Assembly (NCBI GenBank): GCA_009767595.1
Contig: VSDK01010338.1
Location: 481,841-545,840, forward strand
Source of the DNA: Symbiodinium kawagutii
Taxonomy: Eukaryota > Sar > Dinophyceae > Suessiales > Symbiodiniaceae
Direction of reading: 5' to 3'
DNA: 64,000 nt
Shown: positions 21,582-32,412 of the stretch, in pieces
How the letters are laid out: each line of letters begins with the position of its first letter
Numbering within the stretch: the first letter of the stretch is position 1
The notes under the pieces: generated by a model
The model's database searches: none
Told to the model about the DNA's origin: nothing
What the model saw: the letters and a program-made list of their open reading frames with translations, nothing else
Program-made: the position numbers and the translations under genes

Positions 21582-23051
21582 ATGGGAGCGTGCAGCGATG
21601 TTTGGCAAGTGCTGAAGATTTATTGGTCGCTGTTGTTGGGCAACGTGTTGGAGTGGTACGAATTCGCCGTGTTTGGTTTCTTAGAGCCCTATTTTCAAAG
21701 CAATTTCTTTGATGGCTCTGCCCCTATGACCTGGCTGGGTTTTGCCTCCACGTTTCTAGCGCGACCCTTTGGTGGTATTGTTCTGGGAGTTTTGGGGGAC
21801 CTCTTTGGGCGGAAGGTCTCCACTTTTCTGTCAATTTTCGGCATGCTGATTGGAACTGTGGGACAAGGACTGGTCCCAACATATCAAAGTGGTCCGACTG
21901 CAGGGGCCATTGGAGTAGCACTGCTGGTCACACTTCGAATCTTGCAGGGCATTTGTACCGGTGGGGAAATTGCTGCCGTGTCCACTTACATCACTGAAGT
22001 GGGGCCGAAGCGATCGCTGGCCAGATCGATGGTGTTGATTGGGATCACATGCAATGTAGGTTTCTTGCTGGCTCAGTTTGCAAGCTATTTGGCACTGGAG
22101 ATCCTTGGAGAGGAGAACATGGTCAGCTGGGGCTGGAGGATCCCTTTTATCTTTGCGCTGCTTCCAGGAGTGATTGCGGCGTTTGGCAGGAAATGTATCC
22201 CGGAAACAGGGAGCTTTCTAGAGGCCAAAGCTGCACAACAATCTGAGAATGCTCCGCATTCTGCGGTTCAAGATGCTATCAGCAAGCTGAAATCACTCTT
22301 CCGGTTTCACCGGCCAGCTCTTCTAGTTGGTATGCTGTCAGTTGCAGCGATTGCTGTGGTACAGTATGGTGCGCTGGCGTGGTGCTATGTGCTTCTTCGG
22401 AAAGAAGGTGCCTCAAGTTGGAGTTTGATCACAGCTGGAGTGGTAGCTCGGGGTCTCGCGATCCTCATGGCTCCGTTGGCCGGCTGGCTGGGCGACATCA
22501 AAGGAGTTGCTTGGATTCAGTTCTTGGGAGCCATGATCCTGGCAGTGGCAGGAATCCCCCTGTTCCTGGGTATGCAAAGCCATGTCCACAGTGACGAAGC
22601 TGTCATTGTTTGCTATGGATTTGGGTATGGCATCATCTTGGCCTTCACAGGCATGGTCTATTTCTTGTATGTTGTGGACCTCTTTCCCGTGGAAATTCGC
22701 AACGTTGGTGTTGGCATGAGCTACAACATTGGCTTCTGCATATTTGGAGGCTTCGCTCCGCTGATTTGCGAAGCTTTGCACAAGTGGGCCTTCTGGGCTC
22801 CGGGGTGTTTCCTGGCATGTGGCGGAATCATCGTGGCCTCAACTGTGTTGTTCAGCTTGGGCCTCCAAAGTCGAGGCATTCTTTGCTTGGCACATATCAG
22901 GGCAGATCCATATTTTGAAGCTGGACCCTGGAAATCGAAGCAAGGGAAACCACCGAAGCTGGATTTGGCAGGAAAGGAAGATGCAAAGGAGGCACCTGAA
23001 AGCGCCAAGTGTCCAGACGTGACAGGTGAGAGGTTCCAAGCAGTGTTATAG
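21582..23051 (+). CDS. MFS transporter, proline/betaine (metabolite:H+ symporter) type
   Basis: A 489-residue single-exon ORF with about twelve hydrophobic helices, the normal length for this family. Members move small osmolytes or carboxylates (proline, betaine, ketoglutarate, shikimate) with protons across the plasma membrane. Signatures: GNVLEWYEFAVFGF in helix 1 (residues 20-33), the loop 2-3 motif GDLFGRK (72-78), RILQGICTGGE at the start of helix 4 (119-129), and PETGSFLE before the central loop (about 218). The C-terminal ~50 residues are hydrophilic and Lys-rich. The frame is open about 20 codons upstream of this ATG, so an upstream exon is possible; the chosen start gives a normal family N-terminus. 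The substrate cannot be told from sequence. It is the only intronless gene here and resembles bacterial ProP. Confidence 0.9.
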   Translation: MGACSDVWQVLKIYWSLLLGNVLEWYEFAVFGFLEPYFQSNFFDGSAPMTWLGFASTFLARPFGGIVLGVLGDLFGRKVSTFLSIFGMLIGTVGQGLVPTYQSGPTAGAIGVALLVTLRILQGICTGGEIAAVSTYITEVGPKRSLARSMVLIGITCNVGFLLAQFASYLALEILGEENMVSWGWRIPFIFALLPGVIAAFGRKCIPETGSFLEAKAAQQSENAPHSAVQDAISKLKSLFRFHRPALLVGMLSVAAIAVVQYGALAWCYVLLRKEGASSWSLITAGVVARGLAILMAPLAGWLGDIKGVAWIQFLGAMILAVAGIPLFLGMQSHVHSDEAVIVCYGFGYGIILAFTGMVYFLYVVDLFPVEIRNVGVGMSYNIGFCIFGGFAPLICEALHKWAFWAPGCFLACGGIIVASTVLFSLGLQSRGILCLAHIRADPYFEAGPWKSKQGKPPKLDLAGKEDAKEAPESAKCPDVTGERFQAVL

Positions 23052-23658
23052 GCTTGGCATTTTGAAATGGCTGACGGCTTTTATTGCAACTTGTTGCCCT
23101 TGCGGGGTTCTTTCCGACGAGCAGCGGCCAAGATCCTCCGTTTTGGCATGCGTGTCACATGTTGATGCCCTGGGAATTTATCAATGCACCTGTGTATAAT
23201 TTGCAGCCTCCACGGCCAACACCTGATTGTCAGGTCAGTCGAGCACCAAAATGTCCAATTTTTTCAGACACAGACACGTGGCACTTAACACAGAGGCGCG
23301 TTGTCGATGGTAAAAATATGGTGAAGGCACCACGTGTTCAATTCTTGAACTGGCTGGTTGCTTCATTCCCTACAATCATCCATCAACCAAGGCTTGTGGC
23401 CTCTCTTCAAATGGAAATAAATGGATATGATATGGATGATTGGGTGGGTCAACCGCCAGGATAATGGAGAAGTCAACATGGCGGTTGCCAATTCATGGTG
23501 ATACCCTTTGGTGACCTCGATCACAGGTGTTGGTTTTAACATATTTTCCCATTGTTTGCCATGGTTTGGCACATATGGCTATAGAGGTTTGACCCATTTA
23601 CCTGGGTTTAACCTAGTGCATGAACCTAAATGGGTTTCAATTTTTGCTCACAGCTCAG
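23052..23658 (+). other. Spacer downstream of the MFS gene
   Basis: No exon is seen. The piece 23347-23462 begins AACTGGCTGGTTGC and ends GGGTCAACCGCCAGG, so it may be a decayed MITE-B copy. Confidence 0.35.
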
Positions 23659-23795
23659 GATGAACACGGAGACAACCTCGACGAAGAAGTGGAGCATTCA
23701 GGTCGGGCGGGCCTGGTCAACGTCCAACGTGTCGCTTCAACAGGGTCCAAGTCTCCAAGTAGAACTGCAACACCTCAAACTGCGGTCCTCCCTTG
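23659..23795 (+). CDS. Exon of an unknown acidic/Ser-rich protein
   Basis: Between TCACAGCTCAG and GTAAGG it reads DEHGDNLDEEVEHSGRAGLV, then NVQRVASTGSKSPSRTATP. It ends in phase 2 and joins the next exon through a 42-base intron. The function is not recognised. Confidence 0.5.
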
Positions 23796-23837
23796 GTAAG
23801 GAGTATCCCATTCTTCCCGGGTTCTCAAGCGTTGCAG

Positions 23838-24000
23838 GTTGGACCAAGTTTGGTTCCGACATCGGCTTTCCAAGTACAGTTGCCAGGTGCAGGTCTTAGT
23901 GCAGGTCTTCCATCAGGTTCTGCAGGATCCACCACTCGGTTTCCAAGTCATGTTCACAAGCAAGACTCCCAAGTATGTAAGGTCTCGTGTCTCCATTGAG
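23838..24000 (+). CDS. Next exon of the same unknown protein
   Basis: Between GCGTTGCAG and GTAAGG it reads LDQVWFRHRLSKYSCQVQVL, then VQVFHQVLQDPPLGFQV and FTSKTPKYVRSRVSIE. The phase matches the previous exon exactly. A further exon near 24310-24415 (LPHVRDAVTNWWACAE) may belong here or to the phosphoesterase gene. Confidence 0.5.
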
Positions 24001-25348
24001 GTAAGGGCTATCCGGCTATCCATTGAGTTTCTGAGGGTCACATTTGCCGGGCAAAGCTCCAAAGTGGATCCCATGTCCCTTCATGTTTACCATCGTAGTT
24101 GCTTGCCTTTCTGTGACGTTCTTCGCATTTGGGGACAAAACAGTCCTGAAGGTTTTGAAATGACAAGATCAAAGATCAAACTCATCAAGATCATCAAGAC
24201 CTTAAATAACAAATATCAAGATCAAACACATCACGACCTCCCATAAATGGGACAAATTTCCCTTACAAATTCCCACAAATGGTGATCCATCGTGCCACGG
24301 GGACCAGCCGCCTCGCTTCCCCATGTGCGAGATGCGGTCACCAACTGGTGGGCCTGTGCTGAGCCACCGCCATGCTTAGAGGAGGTGCCGCCAGGCGCAG
24401 TGAAACACCGGCTGGCAGGAGTAAAGCTGCAAGGATTGATAGGATTTGACGGGAAAATATCCAGGAAATGCGCTTATCAATGGTTCTTTACATGGAAATT
24501 TCCTATTGGTTGATGGACTTGCTATGGATCAGAGCGTTAACCATCAATTCTATTATTGGAGATCCCAACAATAATACTGTAGTTGGATTACAATGGTCAA
24601 TGGATGGTAGGGGTACAGGGTGAACTGACCCACTGCCATTTGGAGGAAATGTTCCTGGAAAGCAACAATCATTTATTTTGATTTCTGTGCATTTTTCTTA
24701 ACCAAGAGGTTGATGGTATGGGTTCAGGCAATCATTGCGTTGCCCGATAGAAAATTGGCCGAAATTGACAAACTTAGCGATCATTGGCAGCTTTGTGCGA
24801 CGGGAAATCTCGAGTAAGTCAAGCAGAGTCGTATCAATGCAATTCAACGGGGGCATTGCAGCTAGGAGGAAAACAATCGGACCAAGCTGCCCAGCTTGCG
24901 CAGCACCGCACACTGCTACCAGGCCTTTTGGCAACAACACAGTGGCAGGATCCATATGGCAGGTGGGAAAGTTGCATGCCGGACCGGAGATGGTTGGAAG
25001 AAAGATGCATGTCAGTGCATAGAGGAGGTTGAACGGTCCTATCGTCCTTACGTTCTTAGTTGTTATATGAAGCAGGGCTTGCCACACTACATCCGTCTTC
25101 AAAAATGTTTGAGCGTATTATACATACGTTTCTTTGCAAAAGCTTGGAGTTCGCTCAGCCCTCCTGCCATGTCTGAGTACCGTTTGAATTGGGTTTGGCT
25201 CAAGATTCAGCTTACCCTCGGCCAGTGCCAGCCGGTTGTTGTTGTTAGTATTGCTGCTGTTGTTGTTGCAGCTGTTTGTGGTTCTGGTTTCAGCACAGCC
25301 CAGACCCAAGGGTGCCTTGTGACGCTGCGTGTGGATGGCGTGTAGCAG

Positions 25349-25430
25349 TTCTTTCCTGGCGTTGAACTTCGGCGATGCCGGTCTGGCAGCGTTAGACGTG
25401 GTGGCTCAAGCCATACAAGCGCGGCCCAAG
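25349..25430 (+). CDS. 2H phosphoesterase locus, first recognised exon
   Basis: After GTGTAGCAG it reads SFLALNFGDAGLAALDVVAQ, then AIQARPK, up to GTGGGC. The phase fits the next exon. It carries no motif of its own and is assigned by position and phase. Confidence 0.5.
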
Positions 25431-28291
25431 GTGGGCCCTGCGATCTGCGATATTTTGTGCTCACGAGGTTCGCTGGTTGATAACGATCCATGGATGCAGC
25501 AGGATCACCAGGTTTGTAGTTTAGAAGCCGCCGCGAGACGTCGTTGGTGCATTTGAAATGTTCTTCCATGCTATTTAAGATGATCAACCATCCATTAACC
25601 GTTAGTCAACCAACCCATTTTCACCAATCTTCACTAACCATCCACCAATCAGATAGATCAGTTCCAACCAACCATCCATTACCCATCGGTTCACTGACCA
25701 TTAACCCTTAGGCTAACCAACCACTGACCATCTCTGAACCATACATCAACCATCAAGTCAACCGACCATTAGCCCACCATCCACCATCCATGAACCAAGC
25801 ATCCACCTCTGATTGACCTGTGGTAGGACCTCCTGGGGGCAGATGTGGGTTTCGAAGCCACCAGCTGCACCAAGCTGCACGCGACCTTCGTGTTCCATGC
25901 CGAGCTGCTGCATGACCTGCCCAAGACACAACTGGTCACCTGGTGATGCCGACGGGTGGGTCTCCGCGGTCTTTCACTGGGGCAACCAAGAGATGGGTGA
26001 AGGAAAGGTAAACCAGCGGTTTTGATGGCATTTTGCGGGAAAATGATGGAAAATGGGGGATGAAAATGATGAAAATGTATGAAAAGGATTGAAAAGGTGT
26101 GTTCTTTTGATTTTTTGTCAATGGGTCTACCATTGGCTACAATATGTTAAGATGATGGGGATGTCTAGAAATCCAACAGACTTTGACCTGCCATTTTGGG
26201 GTGGCGTGAGGGTGACCATCGGGTGTCCATCTACAGTCTGTCCAGACAGGGGACGGTTTTCCAATAGGAAATTCTGAATATAGATGTATGCAAATGTCAC
26301 CTGATGTCACCTGTTTTCGTTTATCTATCTGACTAGTCGACTGGCAGCTATGCTGACTGTTCTCATCAAGCTGTTGCCGACACATGTGCACAACTCCATA
26401 AATTTGGAAGTTTTCATCAATGTTGGTAAGAATGGGTGATGAAAATCTCCTGAGCGAAATGGGCACCGATTTTGGGGCCAAGACAACTGAGCCCCAAAAT
26501 TACCAAAAACTAATAAAAACTATGAAAAAAACATACACAATCCATCAATGATCCACACCGTGCTGGTTTCCGTATGTTTCAGTGGTTTTCAACTAGGAGC
26601 CCGGCACGTGGAAGCCATGCCCAGCCATGGCTGGATGCGCTTCACCCAGGCACAGCTTCATCAAGAGTTGAGCCTCTCAGACCTGATTGGGCTCCAGCAC
26701 GCCGTGCTGGTGGTGAGTCATTGGGGTACAGAGTTGTTGGGATGATATATTTTTGTCGGCACACAAATTTTATATATATATATATATATTTGTATTTATT
26801 TATATTTATTTCTGGATATAAAACAACAAGTAAATTAATGATAAATGAATCATAGATAAACAAATGAACGAATATATCAATAAACTGCCATTATTTGGGC
26901 TATCAACTATACATTATAGCATTGATGAGTTTGTGCACAGCTACAAGACAATAAGTATGTATAACAAGCTACTATTGCCGACCCTGTGATGCTTGTTTGA
27001 AAGTCTGACCACGCTGAAACGAGCAATGGCGTCATGACTGGTAATGACATCCAGCATCATCCAATCTTGACCAAGGTGAGATTGTGAGGGATGCTGATGT
27101 GGAGCAATGCGAATTGCCATTTCAACGCTTTGAGTTTCTTGGACGGAGTGACTGCTGATGCCGCATGTGGAATTGCCAGAAAGTGCACATTTCCTGATTA
27201 ATTAGATGGGCCCAGGGGTCAAAATGGTTCAAGATGCTTCCATAGGAAGTCCTACTTGAAACCGATGGACCCAGGTTTCGTCAAACATTTGTTTCGTTGC
27301 TTTATTGGTACCGCCTTTTTTCACTTTCGCGCGAGTAACCTCGCGCGACCTTGATCACTCAGCGCCTCGAAAATTCCCACTATGAAAACACGAACTGATT
27401 TCTATACAGCAATGTTTCCATCATAAGCACTTGTCAAGTGTTCCACATTACATGGCCTATCCAGAAGTTTCCCATGAGGAGGACAGCCCTAAGCTGCACA
27501 GAAACATTGTGCAAAACAAGTGCAGCTGCACAGGTTTTGATACCAGTGGAGCCATAGGTCTGTGAATTTTGGAAGACCGAGGTTGAAGGCATTCAAGAGC
27601 TTGTTATGTTGTCGGATTGCCCAAAAGATACCTAAAGCAGCACTCACTGTTTGCCAATGTTCCAAGCCACAGAAGAGGAATGGGATGAACTCCCAAGACG
27701 CCCACTTCTATACATGGGAGATTCTGGAACTGCGTCAAGTGTTGCCCTTGATGCGATCCAATGGTTTTTGAACCAGGTCCCAGATTTTGAAGGGCATTTG
27801 AACCAACAATTCTTGGTATTTTTTCCGCCCTGAAAGAGACCCCGGATGCGAGAAGATGGCCATGCAGTGCCGTTCCCCTCGCCAGGCTCTTCCCTCCAAG
27901 AAAGCAAAATCTGATCATTGCCCGATTCCAAGCACCCAAGCGCTTGGTGAAGTTGCGAAGAAACTTGTGGCAATGCTGCTTGAGATACAAAGCTTCACTG
28001 AAGGCATGGGGTGAAAAAAGTTTTGTAAGGTTCTTTTTTTGTGAAGTTGGGTTGGGTGTTGGGCAATGATGGTGAGCATCTCCGGTTGTCATGTCGCACG
28101 CCCCTGAGATTGATGATGAATGGCTGCCTCACGTGACTCTTGGAAAGCTTCAGGCCAGCAAGGCACAAGTGGGACAGGTCACTGTGGCGCCCTTGGAGGC
28201 AATGGCACAGACCGCGCCTATCATGGTTCAAGGTTTGACTCTCTTGGGCCTTCGGCCCAAACAGCTGTGGCTGGATTGGGAAACTTGGTGA
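25349..28291 (+). CDS. 2H phosphoesterase (LigT / 2'-5' RNA ligase-like), multi-exon locus
   Basis: 2H enzymes hydrolyse or form 2',5' or cyclic phosphate bonds in RNA or nucleotides, using two H-x-T/S motifs on symmetric halves. Both motifs are present: HATF in the exon at 25827 (KLHATFVFHAELLHDLP) and HVTL in the last exon (EWLPHVTLGKLQASKAQVG). Between them an exon reads LFPPRKQNLIIARFQAPKRL, matching the FPPxKxNLxxAxF strand of this family. The end RPKQLWLDWETW is also typical. Exons 25349-25430, 25827-25942, 26583-26712, 27868-28024 and 28109-28291 have compatible phases except the join 26712/27868, where a small exon is probably missing. The N-terminus is unresolved. The substrate is unknown. 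Confidence 0.75.
25560..25815 (+). repeat. AACCATCCATTAACC-type array before an acceptor
   Basis: Degenerate ATCAACCATCCATTAACC, CACTAACCATCCACC and similar words run up to the GGTAG acceptor of the 25827 exon. Confidence 0.85.
25827..25942 (+). CDS. 2H phosphoesterase exon with first HxT motif
   Basis: DLLGADVGFEATSCTKLHAT, then FVFHAELLHDLPKTQLVT. HATF is the first catalytic H-x-T. The GTGATG donor leaves phase 2. Confidence 0.7.
26583..26712 (+). CDS. 2H phosphoesterase exon, middle
   Basis: From CGTATGTTTCAG to GTGAGT, reading GFQLGARHVEAMPSHGWMRF, then TQAQLHQELSLSDLIGLQHA. The phase agrees with the exon at 25827. It could be a family insertion; no motif is recognised. Confidence 0.5.
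26765..26845. repeat. AT microsatellite
   Basis: A (TA)n run followed by TTTATTTATATTT, inside an intron. Confidence 0.85.
27868..28024 (+). CDS. 2H phosphoesterase exon (FPPRKQNLIIARF)
   Basis: 52 codons from CCATGCAG to GTAAGG. AVPLARLFPPRKQNLIIARF is the conserved strand before the second half of the fold. It joins the last exon across an 84-base GT-AG intron in phase 0. Confidence 0.65.
28109..28291 (+). CDS. 2H phosphoesterase last exon with second HxT motif
   Basis: IDDEWLPHVTLGKLQASKAQ, then GLTLLGLRPKQLWLDWETW and TGA. HVTL is the second catalytic motif. Confidence 0.8.
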   Translation: MDDEWLPHVTLGKLQASKAQVGQVTVAPLEAMAQTAPIMVQGLTLLGLRPKQLWLDWETW

Positions 28292-28781
28292 TCGATCGGT
28301 TATTTTTGGATGGGACCGAGAGCTTTTCTGCAGCAAGGCAAGGCTATACACTGTAGAAGATATGTTTTTGTTGCATTGTTGGTCCCTTTGTTTTGAAGCT
28401 TTTGCGTGCTAGAGGGAAGCCTGTTCCATCTGTTCCCGGCGCTCAGGGTGACTGATAGCAGACCTGGTCCAACTGTTGGGGTTTTCATCTACGCCTGTGT
28501 TGGATGGTTGGTATTGGCCGATATTCTTTTAATTGGTGGTATTTTCCTTATTCGTGCTGGTTATCATCCCCTTGTATTCGTCAACAAGTGAATAGTTCCC
28601 TAGTATATCCCTTATCGTTGTCAGTATCCCCTACGTAGTAGCCCTTTATTATCCCCCAATTGTCCCTACGTGGCCAATGAATATTATCCCCCAATTGGTT
28701 GGTTCATGTTGGTTCATATTGGTCGCTGCCTTTGAGGAAGAGCCATTCCAATTTCCCGCAGCTCCCGATGAAGCTGCTGAA

Positions 28782-28824
28782 NNNNNNNNNNNNNNNNNNN
28801 NNNNNNNNNNNNNNNNNNNNNNNN
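28782..28824. other. Assembly gap (43 N)
   Basis: Unknown bases. The flanks look like coding sequence on the plus strand, so part of an exon may be lost. Confidence 1.
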
Positions 28825-29174
28825 CCCAGCCAGTCCAGCGGGCACGAAGTCTTGGCCACGAGTCAGAGCCAAGGAATGCAAACATGGATGTCTTATGATG
28901 TCTTAAGATGTCCATGAATGGTATAGCCCCAAAAATTAGTGGTTTCCTTCAACATGACCATGTTTTGGTGGTCACTTCGTTTACCACCGCTGATCCCATG
29001 TACAGATGTGACGGCCGAAGCAGCGCTGCAACAATCACCGCGGTGAGTTTGCAGCTGAAATGTGTACAGCACCCGCCGAGAGATGAGCAAAACAGGAGCT
29101 TTTTGGACATCAGGAACTGGGTCGGAAAGTTGAGGACTTCCCAGCCCACAGCTGCACGGAATCACTTGTCATTT

Positions 29175-29284
29175 GATGGTTTCTTCCGATATGGTTACCC
29201 CCCTCAACCATCCAAGATCTAACATTGGTAGTTAAAAAAAGCAACCATTTTTGGGGTGCCCCTATTTTGAGAAACCACCATATC
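29175..29284. repeat. MITE-A copy (decayed left end)
   Basis: The right end GCCCCTATTTTGAGAAACCA + CCATATCC is intact. The left end GATGGTTTCTTCCGATATGG is diverged. The length, about 110 bp, matches the intact copy at 35690. Confidence 0.6.
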
Positions 29285-29569
29285 CAGCTAAGCTTCATTT
29301 GCTGTTCCGACCCGACATCACCCACCTGACGTGGTGTGAATGCTGGTGTGAAGGGGTAATGGCGTTCCAAAATCAACGAAAATCACGGGATACGCCAGCA
29401 ACCAACAAGCGCCGAACAAGAATAACCCGCAAGCACCAACAACCAACTAGACCCAACAAGAACCAACAGGACAAGACCCAACAATCGCAGCCATTCTTTA
29501 CCACCCATGAAGGTGACGAACCCAGCACTGACCAGCCTTTCTGCTTGGGTGCCAGGCCTTTTGTCACAG

Positions 29570-29653
29570 TTTGCGACCCTGAGCACTGCTATTTCAGCGG
29601 CCTTGGAGACTTGGCTCCCAGCCATGGGAATCCTGCCATCCCAGCTGAACCAA
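29570..29653 (+). CDS. Methyltransferase locus, first recognised exon
   Basis: After TTTTGTCACAG it reads [20 protein letters not shown], then PAIPAEP, with a GC donor. The phase fits the next exon. It has no motif; the frame is chosen by phase over a competing open frame. Confidence 0.45.
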
Positions 29654-30226
29654 GCATGGCACATCATGGTTGTTGATGTTTATGGTTGTGGTTCGTGAGC
29701 TTGATGGCAGGTTGATGGTTAAAGGGTGAAAATTGATTTATGCTGTTTTACGATTATATGGCTATGGCTGATGATGAATGATGCTGAATTGGTGGTTAAT
29801 GATGGGAAAATCCTGACTAATGAGTGCTTGATGCTGGCGAACTATGGTCATTACTTGACAGTGGTTCATATTCAAGTAATGTACCATAGTCATTCTACTG
29901 CGAACTATGGGATCATACTACTGCGAACTATGGTTCATTGCTTGATGCTCGCAGTAGTGTAGGCATGTTGTCGTTGCTGCCGTTGTTGCTATCAATGGAT
30001 CACCGAAACGTTGGGGAAACCCAGCATCGCTGCTTCCCCAGGTGCGGAGCGGGTGTGGGGTGCTGGCAAAGCCTTGGCGTCCTACTTGAGCACGTGGGAG
30101 CCGCAGGGCCTGCAGGCACGGATGGTGCCAAGGAAGAGCATGAGACATCGCAGCCAAGTTGATTGCTTGGGGTTTTCGCAATCCGTTCGATGGATATGAT
30201 GCTGGCGGTGATTGTGGTAGTGGTGG

Positions 30227-30259
<33 letters not shown>

Positions 30260-30339
30260 GGAGGAGGAGGAGGATGAGGATGATGAGGATGATGAGGATG
30301 ATGAGGATGATGAGGATGATGAGGATGATGAGGATGATG

Positions 30340-30394
<55 letters not shown>

Positions 30395-30402
30395 GGATGA
30401 TG

Positions 30403-30474
<72 letters not shown>

Positions 30475-30579
30475 GTGATGGTGATGGTGATGGTGATGGT
30501 GATGGTGATGGTGATGGTGATGGTGATGGTGATGGTGATGGTGATGGTGATGGTGATGATGATGATGATGATGATGATG

Positions 30580-30610
<31 letters not shown>

Positions 30611-30756
30611 GGAGGAGGATGATGATGATGATGATGATGATGGTGATGGTGATGGTGATGGTGATGGTGATGGTGATGGTGATGGTGATGGTGATGGTGA
30701 TGGTGATGGTGATGGTGATGGTGATGGTGATGGTGATGGTGATGGTGATGGTGATG

Positions 30757-30818
<62 letters not shown>

Positions 30819-32220
30819 GTGATGGTGATGGTGATGGTGATGGTGATGGTGATGGTGATGGTGATGGTGATGGTGACGATGATGACGGCGATGACGGTGA
30901 TGACGGTTTTGCTCCTAGAAGAACAGGTTCTTCTTCAACGGGATTGTGTGTCACAACCATTGAGCTCTATGACCCCATGCAGTGCCTGCATGTACCTCCA
31001 CTTCATGGTTCGGGCGACTCAATGGGAGAAAGACGCGACCCCAACCGCCTGATCCTTTTGTCATCGGCAAGCCGTTGGTGAACTGCCATAGTTCAGAAGC
31101 ATTTAGGCGTTTGGTGCAGTTGCCTGGTTGTGACAAGAACCCATGGCAGGTGCACATCGTTTGATAAGTTGGATCATTTCATGTTTACCCGCCTGAAATT
31201 TGCAGTCACCAACATATCGCGTTTCATACCCAGTTGTTTAGTCCGATTCTGGTTGGTAGCTATCAGGTCACTATCCCTGTCACTGGCCATCATTCACCAT
31301 GGTCAAGCAGTATTAGCCAGCTTGCTCATCATTCTACCTCGCATTGGCTCCTCAACCTGCTTGCTCACCAGCTCGTTGCTGAAAGCACTACTTATTAATC
31401 ACCATTGTTAGCAATGATTCGTGAACCATCATTGTTAAGCATCAGTTAGCCATTTCTCAACCAAGATTAACCATCCATTAACCCAGATTACCATCAACTA
31501 ACCTGGATCAACATAGATCAACCATAAGTTAGCCATGACTACAGCAACCAGGTGGTAGAGTTGGGTGCGGGCTGTGGCTTGCCGGGGGCCGCAGCTTGCG
31601 ATGGCAGATCTGGGGCCGGTGTCCATGTGGCTATAGGTCAATGTTGACCAACCAACAAATAGTGGTTTCTCAAAATAGTGGACCCCCAAAAATGGATGGT
31701 TTGTTACATTTTAGATCACGATTTCGGCATCATCAAGTTTTTCCTTAAATCAAAATTTGCAGCCCCACGAAAACTTCTTGGCTTTTCCTCCTGCAAAACT
31801 GTGCTGTGGGGGGCAGCCCCCAACATTGGCTGTGGGTCAATACCTTGTACCCCAGTGGATCGCATCCCATAAATGATCAATCCAATCTTTCTTGGAACGT
31901 TCACCTACCCATTCGGGCGTTTCTCAAAAAGTAGGGGATCCTCAATTCATCCAACATTCACCATTCATAGTAACCTCCATAGCCTCCAGCATGGCCTCCA
32001 TAGCCTCCATCCAGCATGGCCTCCACCATAGCCTCCATAACCTTTATGAACCTTCCAAATGACTTGGGAAAAGTCACGGACTAAAATTCTTTTAGTTACT
32101 GCTTGCTGTGGAGGCAAGAAGCTCCATCCACTCTGGAATAAGTATTATAAGAAGCTACCCAACCATACAAAAAACTTGGTACACTTCTCGATTTGTGCGT
32201 GTCATCCTTGCGCAGGGGCC

Positions 32221-32252
<32 letters not shown>

Positions 32253-32380
32253 TCGGATGATCCCCGAAAGGAATCCATAAGAAAGGACCAAATCGGTCAA
32301 GGCAACATGCCGTGACGTCTGCATTCCCTCACTTGAAGGATTTGTTGTCCTTTCTTGGATTCCCTTCGGAGATCATCCGA

Positions 32381-32412
<32 letters not shown>

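Larger units (their letters stand above)
28292..29569 (+). other. Intergenic or 5' region of the methyltransferase gene
   Basis: It contains CCTTATCC/GTTGTCAGTATCCC repeats around 28590-28690, the assembly gap, and a MITE-A copy. An acidic open stretch just left of the gap (EEEPFQFPAAPDEAAE, about 28733-28781) may be an exon cut by the gap. Confidence 0.4.

Noticed and set aside
27604-28092. 162-codon minus ORF
   Set aside because: It is antisense to the phosphoesterase exon 27868-28024, which has a family motif and good splice phases.
30082-31052. ORFs of about 290 residues rich in Asp/Gly, Met/Val or His
   Set aside because: They are read from the GAT/GGTGAT satellite. All frames are open there and the tract sits in an intron.
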